40,000 nucleotides of DNA. It comes from Cryptomeria japonica (Eukaryota; Streptophyta; Pinopsida; Cupressales; Cupressaceae). Where the stretch lies: positions 1 to 40,000 of the forward strand of contig NW_026729171.1 of NCBI RefSeq assembly GCF_030272615.1, given 5' to 3'. Positions 1 through 10,039 of the stretch are shown piece by piece (positions within the stretch are counted from its first letter, which is position 1; every line of letters begins with the position of its first letter). Made by a program: the position numbers and the translations under genes. The notes beneath the pieces are model-generated. The model was not told where the DNA came from and did no database searches. It was given only the letters and a program-made list of their open reading frames with translations.

Positions 1-240
1 CGGGGTGGGCACCTTGGCTGGGTTTGCCCCGGCTGCGCTCCGAAGCGGGGTTATTGGAGCGCCGCCTCTTTTTTTGTCGGAGCGTTTGGTGGGGTTTCTC
101 GCATTGGCTCTTCCCAGGCCCGGTTGCCACCCTGGCGCGCACGAAGTCGGAAGTAGGGTTAATTGCCCGGGTGCGCACCTTTGCCAGGGTGGGCACCTTA
201 CCTGGGCTGTGCACCAGGGCGGGCTCAAGATGGCACCCGC

Positions 241-334
241 GTTCCGTTTTTTTCACTATCTTTCAAAACGGAAATTTTAAAATCTCCTCTTTTTTTTGCC
301 TTTTCTGGAAATTAGTGAAGGCAGCGCATCAAAG
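241..334 (+). repeat. T-rich module M1
   Basis: A ~94-bp AT-rich island in GC-rich DNA. It begins with an inverted repeat (TTCCGTTTT ... AAAACGGAA around CACTATCTTTC), then ATTTTAAAATCTC, a run of T, GCCTTTTCTGGAAATTAGTG, and AAGGCAGCGCATCAAAGG leading back into GGTGCGC sequence. It recurs at about 6278, 12323, 18360 and 24395. Each unit has seven such modules, all in the same orientation. Function is unknown; a chromatin-boundary or nucleosome-free role is only a guess. Confidence 0.85.
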
Positions 335-734
335 GTGCGCACCTCGCTGCCCACCTTGGTGTGCTCTGAGGTGCGCACCCGGGAGCGCTACGAAGTGTGC
401 TCCAAGGTGCGGCGTGCACGTTGTCGGAGCCCGGTTTGCCCCGGGTGCGCACCTCGCCTGCACCTTGGCCGGGGTGGGCACCCTGGCTGGGTTTGCCCAG
501 GGTGCGCTCCGAAGCGGGGTTACTGGAGCGCCCCCTCTTTTTTTGTCAGAGCGTTTGGTGGGGTTTCTCGCATTGGCTCTTCCCAGGCCCGGTTGTTGGG
601 TGCGCTCCCACCCTGGCGCGCGCGAAGTTGGAAGTTGGGTTAATTGCCCGGGGCGCGCACCTTCGCCAGGGTGGGCACCTTGGTGCGCACACCTTGGCTG
701 GGCTGCGCACCAGGGCGGGCTCAAGATGGCACCA
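335..734. repeat. GC-rich link between M1 and M2 (no gene)
   Basis: Mix of GGTGCGCACC-type motifs and an AT-richer insert at about 500-600 (GAAGCGGGGTTACTGGAGCG, then a T7 run and GTTTGGTGGGGTTTCTCGC). A close relative of that insert lies at 38-130, so the two are a duplicated pair; both recur in every unit. Open frames run through on both strands but only reflect the palindromic repeat content. Confidence 0.75.
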
Positions 735-830
735 GCATTCCCTTTTTCTCACTATCTTTCAAAACGGAAATTTTAAAATCTCGTTTTTTTTTTGCCTTTT
801 ATGGAAATTAGTGAAGGCATCGCATCAAAG
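735..830 (+). repeat. T-rich module M2
   Basis: Variant of M1: TTCCCTTTTTC replaces TTCCGTTTTTT in the left arm, and TTTTATGGAAATTAG replaces TTTTCTGGAAATTAG. It recurs near 12818, 18853 and 24888; in unit 2 its left arm is deleted (about 6750). T-run length differs between units. Confidence 0.85.
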
Positions 831-940
831 GTGCGCACCTCGCTGCCCACCTTGGTGTGCTCCGAGGTGCCCACCACGGTGCGCTCCGAGGTGCCCACCA
901 CGGTGCGCAACGCCGGTGCGAACCCGGGAGCGCCCCGATG

Positions 941-2260
941 TGTGCTCCAAGGTGCGGCGTGCACGAAGCCGGACCCCGGTTTGCCCCGGGTGCGCACCTC
1001 GCGTGCACCTTGGTGCGCACACCTTGGCTGGGTTGCGCGGCCTGGTGGGCACCATGGTGCGCACCAAGGAGCGCTCCGAAGTGTGCTCCAAGGTGCGGCG
1101 TGCACGAAGTCCTAGCCCGGTTTGCCCCGGGTGCGCACCTTCGCCGCGGTGGGCACCATGGCGTGCACGAAGTCGGAGCCCGGTTTGCCCCGGGTGCGCA
1201 CCTCGCGTGCACCTTCGCCGGGGTGGGCACCTCGGCTGGGTTGCGCGCCCTGGTGCGCACCAAGGAGCGCTCCGAAGTGTGCTCCAAGGTGCGGCGTGCA
1301 CGAAGTCGGAGCCCGGTTTGCCCCGGGTGCGCACCTTCGCCGCGGTGGGCACCCTGGTGCGCACCATGGCGTGCACGAAGTCGGAGCCCGGTTTGCCCCG
1401 GGTGCGCACCTCGCGTGCACCTTCGGCGGGGTTGCGCGCCCTGGTGCGCACCAAGGAGCGCTCCGAAGTGTGCTCCAAGGTGCGGCGTGCACGAAGTCGG
1501 AGCCCGGTTTGCCCCGGGTGCGCACCTCGCGTGCACCTTCGGCGGGGTTGCGCGCCCTGGTGGGCACCATGGTGCGCACCAAGGAGCGCTCCGAAGTGTG
1601 CTCCAAGGTGCGGCGTGCACGAAGTCGGAGCCCGGTTTGCCCCGGGTGCGCACCTCGCGTGCACCTTCGCCGCGGTGGGCACCATGGCGTGCACGAAGTC
1701 GGAGCCCGGTTTGCCCCGGGTGCGCACCTCGCGTGCACCTTCGCCGGGGTGGGCACCTCGGCTGGGTTGCGCGCCCTGGTGCGCACCAAGGAGCGCTCCG
1801 AAGTGTGCTCCAAGGTGCGGCGTGCACGAAGTCGGAGCCCGGTTTGCCCCGGGTGCGCACCTCGCGTGCACCTTCGCCGCGGTGGGCACCATGGCGTGCA
1901 CGAAGTCGGAGCCCGGTTTGCCCCGGGTGCGCACCCCGCGTGCACCTTCGCCGGGGTGGGCACCTCGGCTGGGTTGCGCGCCCTGGTGCGCACCAAGGAG
2001 CGCTCCGAAGTGTGCTCCAAGGTGCGGCGTGCACGAAGTCGGAGCCCGGTTTGCCCCGGGTGCGCACCTCGCGTGCACCTTCGCCGCGGTGGGCACCTTG
2101 GCTGGGTTGGGCACCATTGAGCGCTCCGAAGTGTGCTCCAAGGTGCGCACCATGGCCCTCCAAGGTGCGCAGCATGGCGTGCACGAAGTCGGAGCCCGGT
2201 TTGCCCCGGGTGCGCACCTCGCGTGCACCTTCGCCAGGGTGGGCACCTCGGTGCGCACAC
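941..2260. repeat. GC-rich higher-order array, unit 1
   Basis: Tandem array in which AAGGAGCGCTCCGAAGTGTG recurs at intervals of about 191-207 or 128 bp (for example near 1065, 1262, 1453, 1581, 1788, 1995). Each period is built from copies of GTGCACGAAGTCGGAGCCCG, GTTTGCCCCGGGTGCGCACC and CTCGCGTGCACCTTCGCC. The last two full periods are both 207 bp. GGTGCGCACC is a perfect 10-bp palindrome and dominates the array. Long overlapping open frames on both strands come from this motif. Confidence 0.9.
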
Positions 2261-2314
2261 CTTCTCAATGTTTTCTTGCCTTTTCTGGAAATTGGTGAAG
2301 GCAGCGCATCAAAG
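2261..2314 (+). repeat. Partial T-rich module M3
   Basis: Only the right half is present: CTTCTCAATGTTTTCTTGCC, then TTTTCTGGAAATTGGTGAAG and GCAGCGCATCAAAGG. The inverted repeat and the long T run are absent. It recurs at the end of the GC-rich array in every unit (near 8271, 14340, 20378, 26413). Confidence 0.8.
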
Positions 2315-2945
2315 GTGCGCACCTCGGTGTGCTCCGAGGTGCGAACCCGAGAGCGCTCCGAGGTGCCCACGAAGTCGAAAGTCGGGTTAATTGCATTGTT
2401 TTCCCCGGGTGCGCTCCGAGGTGCGCAACATCGGTGCGCACCAAGGAGGGCTCCGAAGTGTGCTCCAAGGTGCGCACGATTCGGAGCTCGGTTTGCCCGG
2501 GGTGCGCACACCTTGGCTGGGTTGCGCACCCTTTGTGCGCTCCAAGGTGCGCACGAAGTCGGAGCTCGGTTTGCCCCGGGTGCGCACCTTCGCCAGGGTG
2601 CGCACCTTGATGCGCACGCCTTGGCTGGGCTGCGCACCTTGGTGGGCGCCATGGTGCGCACCTTTCGTGCGCTCCAAGGTGCGCACGAAGTCGGAGCTCG
2701 GTTTGCCCCGGGTGCGCACCTTGGTGGGCGCCATGGTGCACTCCGAGGTGCCCAAGATTGGTGCGCACCAAGGAGCGCTCCGAAGTGCGCTCCAAGGTGC
2801 GCAGGTGCGCGCGAAGTCGAAAGTTGGGTTAATTGTCCGGTTTGCCTCGGGTGCGCACCTTGCGTGCACCTTCGCCAGGGTGGGCGCCTTGGTGCGCACA
2901 CCTTGGCTGGGCTGCGCACCCGGGCGCGCACACCTTGGCACCCGC
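2315..2945. repeat. GC-rich segment between M3 and M4 (no gene)
   Basis: Irregular copies of GGTGCGCACC, GCTCCAAGGTGCGC, ACGAAGTCGGAGCTCGG and CACCTTGGCTGGG, less regular than the array to its left. GTCGGGTTAATTGC-type motifs near 2390 and 2825 also occur near 160 and 640. It is present in all five units. No gene signal was seen. Confidence 0.75.
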
Positions 2946-3052
2946 GTTTCCTTCATTTTAAATTTTTTTTTTTTACAATCTCTCAAGTGGGAAATTCTAT
3001 AATCTCAACTTTTTTTGCCTTTTCAGGAAACTTTTGAATGGAGCGCATCATT
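2946..3052 (+). repeat. Diverged T-rich module M4, nearest the 5S gene
   Basis: Distant relative of the other modules: a long T12-like run, then TACAATCTCTCAAGTGGGAA, ATTCTATAATCTC, a T7 run, GCCTTTTCAGGAAAC and GGAGCGCATCATTGG. It lies about 450 bp past the 3' end of each 5S gene (copies near 8960, 15030, 21063 and 27098) and marks the left edge of the 5S block. Confidence 0.75.
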
Positions 3053-3494
3053 GGTGCGCTCCGAAGTGTGCTCCAAGGTGCGCACCTCTGGTGTGCTCCA
3101 AAGCTCTCTCCAGCTGCGTGCACCTGCCCCGGCCGCGCACCCGGCCCCGCCCAGCTTCGCTCACCTGTCCCGGGCGTCTGGTGCGGAACCTTAGAGTAAG
3201 AAACATCACCGTGCACCTTGGCCAACGTGCGCGACTCGACCGAGCGCGCACTGGCCGAGGTGCACACCGATTTCACCTGGGTGCGCGCGCAGCACCTCGG
3301 GCGCACCGGGGTGCGCGCACAACGCCCGGGTTGCACCGTGGCCTGTGTGCTCGGGGCGCCTCGGGTGCGCGCTCGGTGTCGCCCCCGCGCGCGCGGTAGT
3401 GCGGGCAGCGCACCCCGGCCCGGCCCGGCCCCGACGAGAACGCAAACGGGCAAAAGGTTTATTCAAATAGCATTGCGACGCCCGGCGAAAAACT
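3053..3494. other. 5S downstream flank (3' side of the 5S gene)
   Basis: GC-rich DNA between module M4 and the 5S terminator, conserved in all units. It includes a short alternating CG run near 3395-3405 whose length varies between units, and a more AT-rich last 60 bp (TTTATTCAAATAGC) close to the terminator. No gene seen. Confidence 0.7.
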
Positions 3495-3500
3495 AAAAAA
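3495..3500 (-). terminator. Pol III T-run terminator, 5S copy 1
   Basis: AAAAAA on the plus strand reads TTTTTT immediately after the 5S 3' end on the minus strand, a canonical Pol III stop. A second T5 run (about 3488-3492) lies a few bases further on. Confidence 0.9.
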
Positions 3501-3618
3501 GGGTGCAACACCGGGACTTCCCGGGAGGTCACCCATCCCAGTACTACTCCGGCCCAAGCGCGCTTAACTGCGGAGTTCTGATGGGATCCGGTGCACTAAC
3601 GCTGGTATGATCGCACCC
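3501..3618 (-). rRNA. 5S ribosomal RNA, copy 1
   Basis: Reading the minus strand gives a 118-nt plant 5S rRNA starting GGGTGCGATCATACCAGC and ending GTGTTGCACCC; terminal GGGTGC and GCACCC pair as helix I. The internal Pol III promoter is intact: A box at RNA nt 51-66 (GTTAAGCGCGCTTGGG) and C-box region about nt 79-97 (TGGGATGGGTGACC...). C at -1, common in plant 5S genes, is present; no clear TATA-like element is seen near -28. A T6 stop follows directly. The gene is antisense to the 35S direction and isolated: one per 6-kb unit, not a classical 5S tandem array. Product: RNA component of the large ribosomal subunit. Confidence 0.97.
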
Positions 3619-4016
3619 GTTATGAGCTTGTCGCAGTGTGTACTTAGCAAACCGCGACCCACGTGCGAATCCACCCCGGCCACCCACCCCCGTCGAGGTG
3701 CACACCCTCCCTCGCGAAGTGCGCCCCGTTCGCCAAGTGTGAGCCCTGCCCGGGTGCGCGCACCTTGCTAGGGCGTCGGGTGTGCACCCGGCCCGGCCTA
3801 CGTGCGTGCACCTGGACGGGGCGTCGTGTGCGTGCAGTGTCCCGTCTGCAACGCGGTGCCCACACACCACCTCGGGCGCAACGACCTGCGCTCACATGTG
3901 GGCCGAGTGCACCTTGGTGCATGTTCGGGGCGCCTCGGGTGCACGCTCGATCTTGCCCCGGTGCACCAAGGCGCTCGGTTTGCCCCGGGTGCGCACTTGG
4001 TGCAAGGTGGGCACCC
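3619..4016. promoter_or_regulatory. 5S upstream flank (5' side of the 5S gene)
   Basis: Upstream of 5S on the minus strand. The first 40 bp read ...CTAAGTACACACTGCGACAA then GCTCATAAC up to the start. C is present at -1; there is no clear TATA-like box near -28, only a weak TAAGTA. Beyond that the flank is GC-rich (CCACCTCGGGCG, GGTGCACG) with no gene. It is conserved in all units, so it is homogenised together with the 5S. Confidence 0.55.
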
Positions 4017-4350
4017 AAAATAGGGATCAAGCACCAAAACACAAGTTTCGGGATGCAAAATGGGACCCAAGGACCACAAATGCGTTCCAAGACCCATGAT
4101 GGGTCCACGAGAACAAAAATGTGTTCCGAGACTTAATAAACAAATATTGGGTTTTAGGAGAAGAAACATGCTCTGATGCCCAAAACGAGAATCGACCCCG
4201 AAAAGGCCACAGGCCAAAAGTGGGATGCGAGACAAAAAAAAATGGGACCCGAGGACCAAAATTGGGTTCCCAGGTCGAAGACAGGGCAACCGGACAAGAA
4301 ACGACCTCTAAGGCTCGAAATGAGTCCCGACGACTAAAACTTGACAAGAA
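4017..4350. repeat. A-rich block, unit 1
   Basis: Low-GC island of ~335 bp with diffuse 25-30-bp repetition around ACCAAAA, GGGACCC and CGAGA motifs (GATGCAAAATGGGACCCAAG, AACGAGAATCGACC). It contrasts sharply with the GC-rich flanks and leads into the CACCCACC array. No Pol I motif and no gene were seen. Confidence 0.75.
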
Positions 4351-4362
4351 GCACCCATCAGG

Positions 4363-4860
4363 CACCCAACTCGACACCCATGGGATGCCGACCCACCCGG
4401 GCTTCCACCTAGCACACCTTGGCACCCACCCACCCTCGCACCCAACCTCGCACCCAACTTAGCACCTTTGAACCCACATTGGCACTCACCCTGACCCTGG
4501 CACCTTGGAACCCACATTGGCACTCACCTTGACCCTGGCACCCACCTTTGCACTCACCTTGGGACCCACCCTGGCTCCCACCTCGGCACCCACCCAGACA
4601 CCCACCTTGGTTCCTTGGCACCCACCTTGGATCCTTGGCACCCACCCCGACACCCACCTTGGCACGCAACTTGGCTACTTGCCACCCACCTTGGCTCCTT
4701 GACGCCCACCCCGACAACCACCCCGTGACCTACCCTGGCTAGGGTTGGTGCACACCCACCCTGGTGCCCACCTTGGCACCCACCCCATGACCCACCTTGG
4801 CACGCACCTTAGTACCCACCCCGTTACCCACCCTAGGACCCACCCCGTGACCCACCTTGG
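4363..4860. repeat. CACCCACC short-repeat array, unit 1
   Basis: About 500 bp of degenerate CACCCACCTTGGCACC-type repeats (10-16-bp steps). The plus strand is C/A/T-rich and the minus strand G-rich (GGTGGGTGCCAAGG), giving strong strand asymmetry. GGG runs at short spacing on the minus strand could form G-quadruplexes. It lies between the A-rich block and module M5. Confidence 0.9.
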
Positions 4861-4931
4861 CCAGGGTGGGTGCCTTGGTGCGCACAACTTGCCTGGGCTG
4901 CACACCAGGGCGGGCTCAAGATGGCACCCGC

Positions 4932-5032
4932 GTTCCGTTTTTTTCACTATCTTTCAAAACGGAAATTTTAAAATCTCGTTTTTTTTTTTTTTTTGCCTTT
5001 TCTGGAAATTAGTGAAGGCAGCGCATCAAAGG
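4932..5032 (+). repeat. T-rich module M5
   Basis: Same layout as M1 but with the longest T run of the unit (16 T in this copy, longer in unit 2). It follows the CACCCACC array directly, and recurs near 10965, 17014 and 23049; it is absent from the truncated fifth unit. Confidence 0.85.
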
Positions 5033-5452
5033 TGCGCAATGCTGGTGCGAACCCGGGAGCGCTCCGATGTGTGCTCCAAGGTGCGGCGTGCACGAAGTCC
5101 GAGCCCGGCTTGCCCCGGGTGCGCACCTCGCGTGCACCTTCGCCGGGGTGAGCACCTTGGCTGGGTTGCGCGCCCTGGTGCGCACCAAGGAGCGCTCTGA
5201 AGTGTGCTCCAAGGTGCGGCGTGCACGAAGTCGGAGCTCGGTTTGCCCCGGGTGTGCACCTCGGGTGCGCACCTCGCGTGCACCTTCGCTGCGGTGGGCA
5301 CCTTGGCTGGGTTGCGCGCCTTGGTGGGCACCATGCAGTGCACGAAGTCGGAGCCCGGTTTGCCCCGGGCGCGCACCTCCGCCAGGGTGGGCACCTTGGT
5401 GCGCACAACTTGCCTGGGCTGCGCACCAGGAAGGGCTCAAGATGGCACCCGC

Positions 5453-5546
5453 GTTCCGTTTTTTTCACTATCTTTCAGAACGGAAATTTTAAAATATCGT
5501 TTTTTTTTGCCTTTTCTGGAAATTAGTGAAGGCAGCGCATCAAAGG
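5453..5546 (+). repeat. T-rich module M6
   Basis: Same layout as M1; the right arm is AGAACGGAA instead of AAAACGGAA, so one pair of the inverted repeat is lost, and AAAATATCG replaces AAAATCTCG. It recurs near 11487, 17536 and 23571. Confidence 0.85.
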
Positions 5547-5808
5547 TGCGCAACGCTGGTGCGAACCTGGGAGCGCTCCGATGTGTGCTCCAAGGTGCGG
5601 CTGTGCACGAAGTCGGAGCCCGGTTTGCCCCGGGTGCGCCCTGGTGGGCACCATGGTGCGCACCAAGGAGCGCTCCGAAGTGTGCTCCAAGGTGCGGCCT
5701 GCACGAAGTCGGAGCCCGGTTTGCCCCGGGCGTGCACCGCGGGTGGGCACCTTGGTGCGCATGCCTTGCCTGGGCTGCGCACCAGGGCGGGCTCAAGATG
5801 GCACCCGC

Positions 5809-5902
5809 GTTCCGTTTTTTTCACTATCTTTCAAAACGGAAATTTTAAAATCTCATTTTTTTTTGCCTTTTCTGGAAATTAGTGAAGGCAGCGCATCAAA
5901 GG
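5809..5902 (+). repeat. T-rich module M7
   Basis: Same layout as M1, followed by the GC-rich stretch that joins the next unit. Modules M5, M6, M7, M1 and M2 sit 356-521 bp apart, so this half of the unit is itself a run of diverged subrepeats. It recurs near 11846, 17892 and 23927. Confidence 0.85.
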
Positions 5903-6942
5903 TGCGCACCTCGCTGCCCACCACGGTGCGCAACGCCGGTGGGCACCCGGGAGTGCTTCGAAGTGTGCTCCAAGGTGCTGCGTGCACGTTGTCGGAGCCC
6001 GGTTTGCCCCGGGTGCGCACCTCGCGTGCACCTTCGTCGGGGTGGGCACCTTGGCTGGGTTTGCCCCGGCTGCGCTCCGAAGCGGGGTTATTGGAGCGCC
6101 GCCTCTTTTTTTGTCGGAGCGTTTGGTGGGGTTTCTCGCATTGGCTCTTCCCAGGCCCGGTTGCCACCCTGGCGCGCACGAAGTCGGAAGTAGGGTTAAT
6201 TGCCCGGGTGCGCACCTTTGCCAGGGTGGGCACCTTACCTGGGCTGTGCACCAGGGCGGGCTCAAGATGGCACCCGCGTTCCGTTTTTTTCACTATCTTT
6301 CAAAACGGAAATTTTAAAATCTCCTCTTTTTTTTGCCTTTTCTGGAAATTAGTGAAGGCAGCGCATCAAAGGTGCGCACCTCGCTGCCCACCTTGGTGTG
6401 CTCTGAGGTGCGCACCCGGGAGCGCTACGAAGTGTGCTCCAAGGTGCGGCGTGCACGTTGTCGGAGCCCGGTTTGCCCCGGGTGCGCACCTCGCCTGCAC
6501 CTTGGCCGGGGTGGGCACCCTGGCTGGGTTTGCCCAGGGTGCGCTCCGAAGCGGGGTTACTGGAGCGCCCCCTCTTTTTTTGTCAGAGCGTTTGGTGGGG
6601 TTTCTCGCATTGGCTCTTCCCAGGCCCGGTTGTTGGGTGCGCTCCCACCCTGGCGCGCGCGAAGTTGGAAGTTGGGTTAATTGCCCGGGCGCGCACCTTC
6701 GCCAGGGTGGGCACCTTGGTGCGCACACCTTGGCTGGGCTGCGCACCAGGTCTCACTATCTTTCAAAACGGAAATTTTAAAATCTCGTTTTTTTTGCCTT
6801 TTATGGAAATTAGTGAAGCATCGCATCAAAGGTGCGCACCTCGCTGCCCACCTTGGTGTGCTCCGAGGTGCCCACCACGGTGCGCTCCGAGGGTGCCCAC
6901 CACGGTGCGCAACGCCGGTGCGAACCCGGGAGCGCCCCGATG

Positions 6943-8270
6943 TGTGCTCCAAGGTGCGGCGGGGCACGAAGCCGGACCCCGGTTTGCCCCGGGTGCGCAC
7001 CTCGCGTGCACCTTGGTGCGCACACCATGGCTGGGTTGCGCGGCCTGGTGGGCACCATGGTGCGCACCAAGGAGCGCTCCAAAGTGTGCTCCAAGGTGCG
7101 GCGTGCACGAAGTCCTAGCCCGGTGTGCCCCGGGTGCGCACCTTCGCCGCGGGTGGGCACCATGGCGTGCACGAAGTCGGAGCCCGGTTTGCCCCGGGTG
7201 CGCACCTCGCGTGCACCTTCGCCGGGGTGGGCACCTCGGCTGGGGTTGCGCGCCCTGGTGCGCACCAAGGAGCGCTCCGAAGTGTGCTCCAAGGTGCGGC
7301 GTGCACGAAGTCGGAGCCCGGTTTGCCCCGGGTGCGCACCTTCGCCGCGGTGCGGCACCCTGGTGCGCACCATGGCGTGCACGAAGTCGGAGCCCGGTTT
7401 GCCCCGGGTGCGCACCTCGCGTGCACCTTCGGCGGGGTTGCGCGCCCTGGTGCGCACCAAGGAGCGCTCCGAAGTGTGCTCCAAGGTGCGGCGTGCACGA
7501 AGTCGGAGCCCGGTTTGCCCCGGGTGCGCACCTCGCGTGCACCTTCGGCGGGGTTGCGCGCCCTGGTGGGCACCATGGTGCGCACCAAGGAGCGCTCCGA
7601 AGTGTGCTCCAAGGTGCGGCGTGCACGAAGTCGGAGCCCGGTTTGCCCCGGGGTGCGCTCCTCGCGTGCACCTTCGCCGCGGTGGGCACCATGGCGTGCA
7701 CGAAGTCGGAGCCCGGTTTGCCCCGGGTGCGCACCTCGCGTGCACCTTCGCCGGGGTGGGCACCTCGGCTGGGTTGCGCGCCCTGGTGCGCACCAAGGAG
7801 CGCTCCGAAGTGTGCTCCAAGGTGCGGCGTGCACGAAGTCGGAGCCCGGTTTTGCCCCGGGTGCGCACCTCGCGGCACCTTCGCCGCGGTGGGCACCATG
7901 GCGTGCACGAAGTCGGAGCCCGGTTTGCCCCGGGTGCGCACCCCGCGTGCACCTTCGCCGGGGTGGGCACCTCGGCTGGGTTGCGCGCCCTGGTGCGCAC
8001 CAAGGAGCGCTCCGAAGTGTGCTCCAAGGTGCGGCGTGCACGAAGTCGGAGCCCGGTTTGCCCCGGGTGCGCACCTCGCGTGGCACCTTCGACCGCGGTG
8101 GGCACCTTGGCTGGGTTGGGCACCATTGAGCGCTCCGAAGTGTGCTCCAAGGTGCGCACCATGGCCCTCCAAGGTGCGCAGCATGGCGTGCACGAAGTCG
8201 GAGCCCGGTTTTGCCCCGGGGTGCGCACCTCGCGTGCACCTTCGCAGGGTGGGCACCTCGGTGCGCACAC
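6943..8270. repeat. GC-rich higher-order array, unit 2 (indel-rich)
   Basis: Same array as at 941-2260, with many one-base indels, for example near 6891, 7150, 7241, 7350, 7651, 7850, 8081 and 8241. The larger period structure is unchanged. Confidence 0.88.
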
Positions 8271-9509
8271 CTTCTCAATGTTTTCTTGCCTTTTCTGGAA
8301 ATTGGTGAAGGCAGCGCATCAAAGGTGCGCACCTCGGTGTGCTCCGAGGTGCGAACCCGAGAGCGCTCCGAGGTGCCCACGAAGTCGAAAGTCGGGTTAA
8401 TTGCATTGTTTTCCCCGGGTGCGCTCCGAGGTGCGCAACATCGGTGCGCACCAAGGAGGGCTCCGAAGTGTGCTCCAAGGTGCGCACGATTCGGAGCTCG
8501 GTTTGCCCGGGAGTGCGCACACCTTGGCTGGGTTGCGCACCCTTTGTGCGCTCCAAGGTGCGCACGAAGTCGGAGCTCGGTGGTTGCCCCGGTGGCGCAC
8601 CTTCGCCAGGGTGCGCACCTTGATGCGCACGCCTTGGCTGGGCTGCGCACCTTGGTGGGCGCCATGGTGCGCACCTTTCGTGCGCTCCAAGGTGCGCACG
8701 AAGTCGGAGCTCGGTTTGCCCCGGGTGCGCACCTTGTGGGCGCCATGGTGCACTCCGAGGTGCCCAAGATTGGTGCGCACCAAGGAGCGCTCCGAAGTGC
8801 GCTCCAAGGTGCGCAGGTGCGCGCGAAGTCGAAAGTTGGGTTAATTGTCCGGTTTGCCTCGGGAGCGCACCTTGCGTGCACCTCGCCAGGGTGGGGCGCC
8901 TTGGTGCGCACACCTTGGCTGGGCTGCGCACCCGGGCGCGCACACCTTGGCACCCGCGTTTCCTTCATTTTAAATTTTTTTTTTTACAATCTCTCAAGTG
9001 GGAAATTCTATAATCTCAACTTTTTTTGCCTTTTCAGGAAACTTTTGAATGGAGCGCATCATTGGTGCGCTCCGAAGTGTGCTCCAAGGTGCGCACCTCT
9101 GGAGTGCTCCAAAGCTCTCTCCAGCTGCGTGCACCTGCCCCGGCCGCGCACCCGGGCCCCGCCCAGCTTCGCTCACCTGTCCCGGGCGTCTGGTGCGGAA
9201 CCTTAGAGTAAGAAACATCACCGTGCACCTTGGCCAACGTGCGCGACTCGACCGAGCGCGCACTGGCCGAGGTGCACACCGATTTCACTGGGTGCTGCGC
9301 GCAGCACCTCGGGCGCACGGGGTGCGCGCACAACGCCCGGGTTGCACCGTGGCCTGTGTGCTCGGGGCGCCTCGGGTGCGCGGCTCGGTGTCGCCCACCG
9401 CAGCGCGCGGTAGTGCGGGCAGCGCACCCCGGCCCTGGCCCGGCCCCGACGAGAACGCAAACGGGCAAAAAGGTTATTCAAATAGCATTGCGACGCCCGG
9501 CGAAAAACT

Positions 9510-9515
9510 AAAAAA
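9510..9515 (-). terminator. Pol III T-run terminator, 5S copy 2
   Basis: TTTTTT on the minus strand directly after the variant 5S copy, as in the other four copies. Confidence 0.85.
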
Positions 9516-9635
9516 GGGTGCAACACCGGGACTTCCCGGGAGGTCACACCATCCCAGTACTACTCCGGCCCCAAGCGCGCTTAACTGCGGAGTTCTGATG
9601 GGATCCGGTGCACTAACGCTGGTATGATCGCAACC
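9516..9635 (-). rRNA. 5S ribosomal RNA, copy 2 (variant, possible pseudogene or consensus error)
   Basis: Same gene as copy 1 but 120 nt long, with three changes. One is a G to T at RNA nt 3, which breaks a helix I pair (GGTTGC against GCACCC). Another is an extra G at the end of the A-box region (CTTGGGGCC). The third is an extra U inside the C-box region (GGATGGTGTGACC). Two of the three hit the internal Pol III promoter, so the copy as written would be weak or inactive. It lies in the indel-rich stretch, so assembly error is an equal explanation. The T6 stop is retained. Confidence 0.9.
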
Positions 9636-10039
9636 GTTATGAGCTTGTCGCAGTGTGTACTTAGCAAACCGCGACCCACGTGCGAATCCACCCCGGCCAC
9701 CCACCCCCGTCGAGGTGCACACCCTCCCTCGCGAAGTGCGCCCCCGTTCGCCAAGTGTCGAGCCCTGCCCGGGTGCGCGCACCTTGCTAGGGCGTCGGGT
9801 GTGTGCACCCGGCCCGGCCTACGTGCGTGCACCTGGACGGGGGCGTCGTGGTTGCGTGCAGTGTCCCGTCTGCAACGCGGTGCCCACACACCACCTCGGG
9901 CGCAACGACCTGCGCTCACATGTGGCCGAGTGCACCTTGGTGCATGTTCGGGGCGCCTCGGGTGCACGCTCGATCTTGCCCCGGTGCACCAGGGCGCTCG
10001 GTTTGCCCCGGGTGCGCACTTGGTGCAAGGTGGGCACCC

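Larger units (their letters stand above)
1..6037. repeat. 6.04-kb 5S-bearing IGS unit, copy 1
   Basis: Base 1 onward recurs at 6038, 12083, 18120 and 24155, giving unit lengths of 6037, 6045, 6037 and 6035 bp. The true phase of the unit is arbitrary because the window opens inside the array. Order inside the unit: T-rich modules M1 and M2, GC-rich array, partial module M3, GC-rich segment, module M4, 5S gene with flanks, A-rich block, CACCCACC array, modules M5-M7. This copy is largely clean, with small differences such as an extra G near 651 and an extra T near 5602. Confidence 0.95.

Noticed and set aside
2946-3010. Pol I promoter inside the 6-kb unit (TATAATCTC near module M4)
   Set aside because: It lacks the TATATAGGGG core and the GAATCGGACAAATA upstream block found in all 13 promoter copies.
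397-3037. Very long open reading frames (up to ~770 codons) on both strands in each 6-kb unit
   Set aside because: They overlap in several frames on both strands, consist of repeated Ala/Arg/Cys/Gly/Pro-rich strings encoded by GGTGCGCACC repeats, shift frame with single-base indels, and match no family I recognise. Stops are simply rare in this GC-rich palindromic DNA.
3495-3618. Cassandra-type retrotransposon (5S-like sequence inside an LTR) as the source of the dispersed 5S
   Set aside because: The 5S is full length with its own terminator; I see no TG...CA ended direct repeats, primer-binding site or polypurine tract at the unit edges. The units are tandem, not dispersed, within this window.
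3619-3660. A strong TATA-like element upstream of 5S
   Set aside because: The -20 to -35 region on the minus strand reads TTGCTAAGTACACA; only a weak AT-rich hint. Internal A and C boxes are enough for Pol III, so no upstream box was called.
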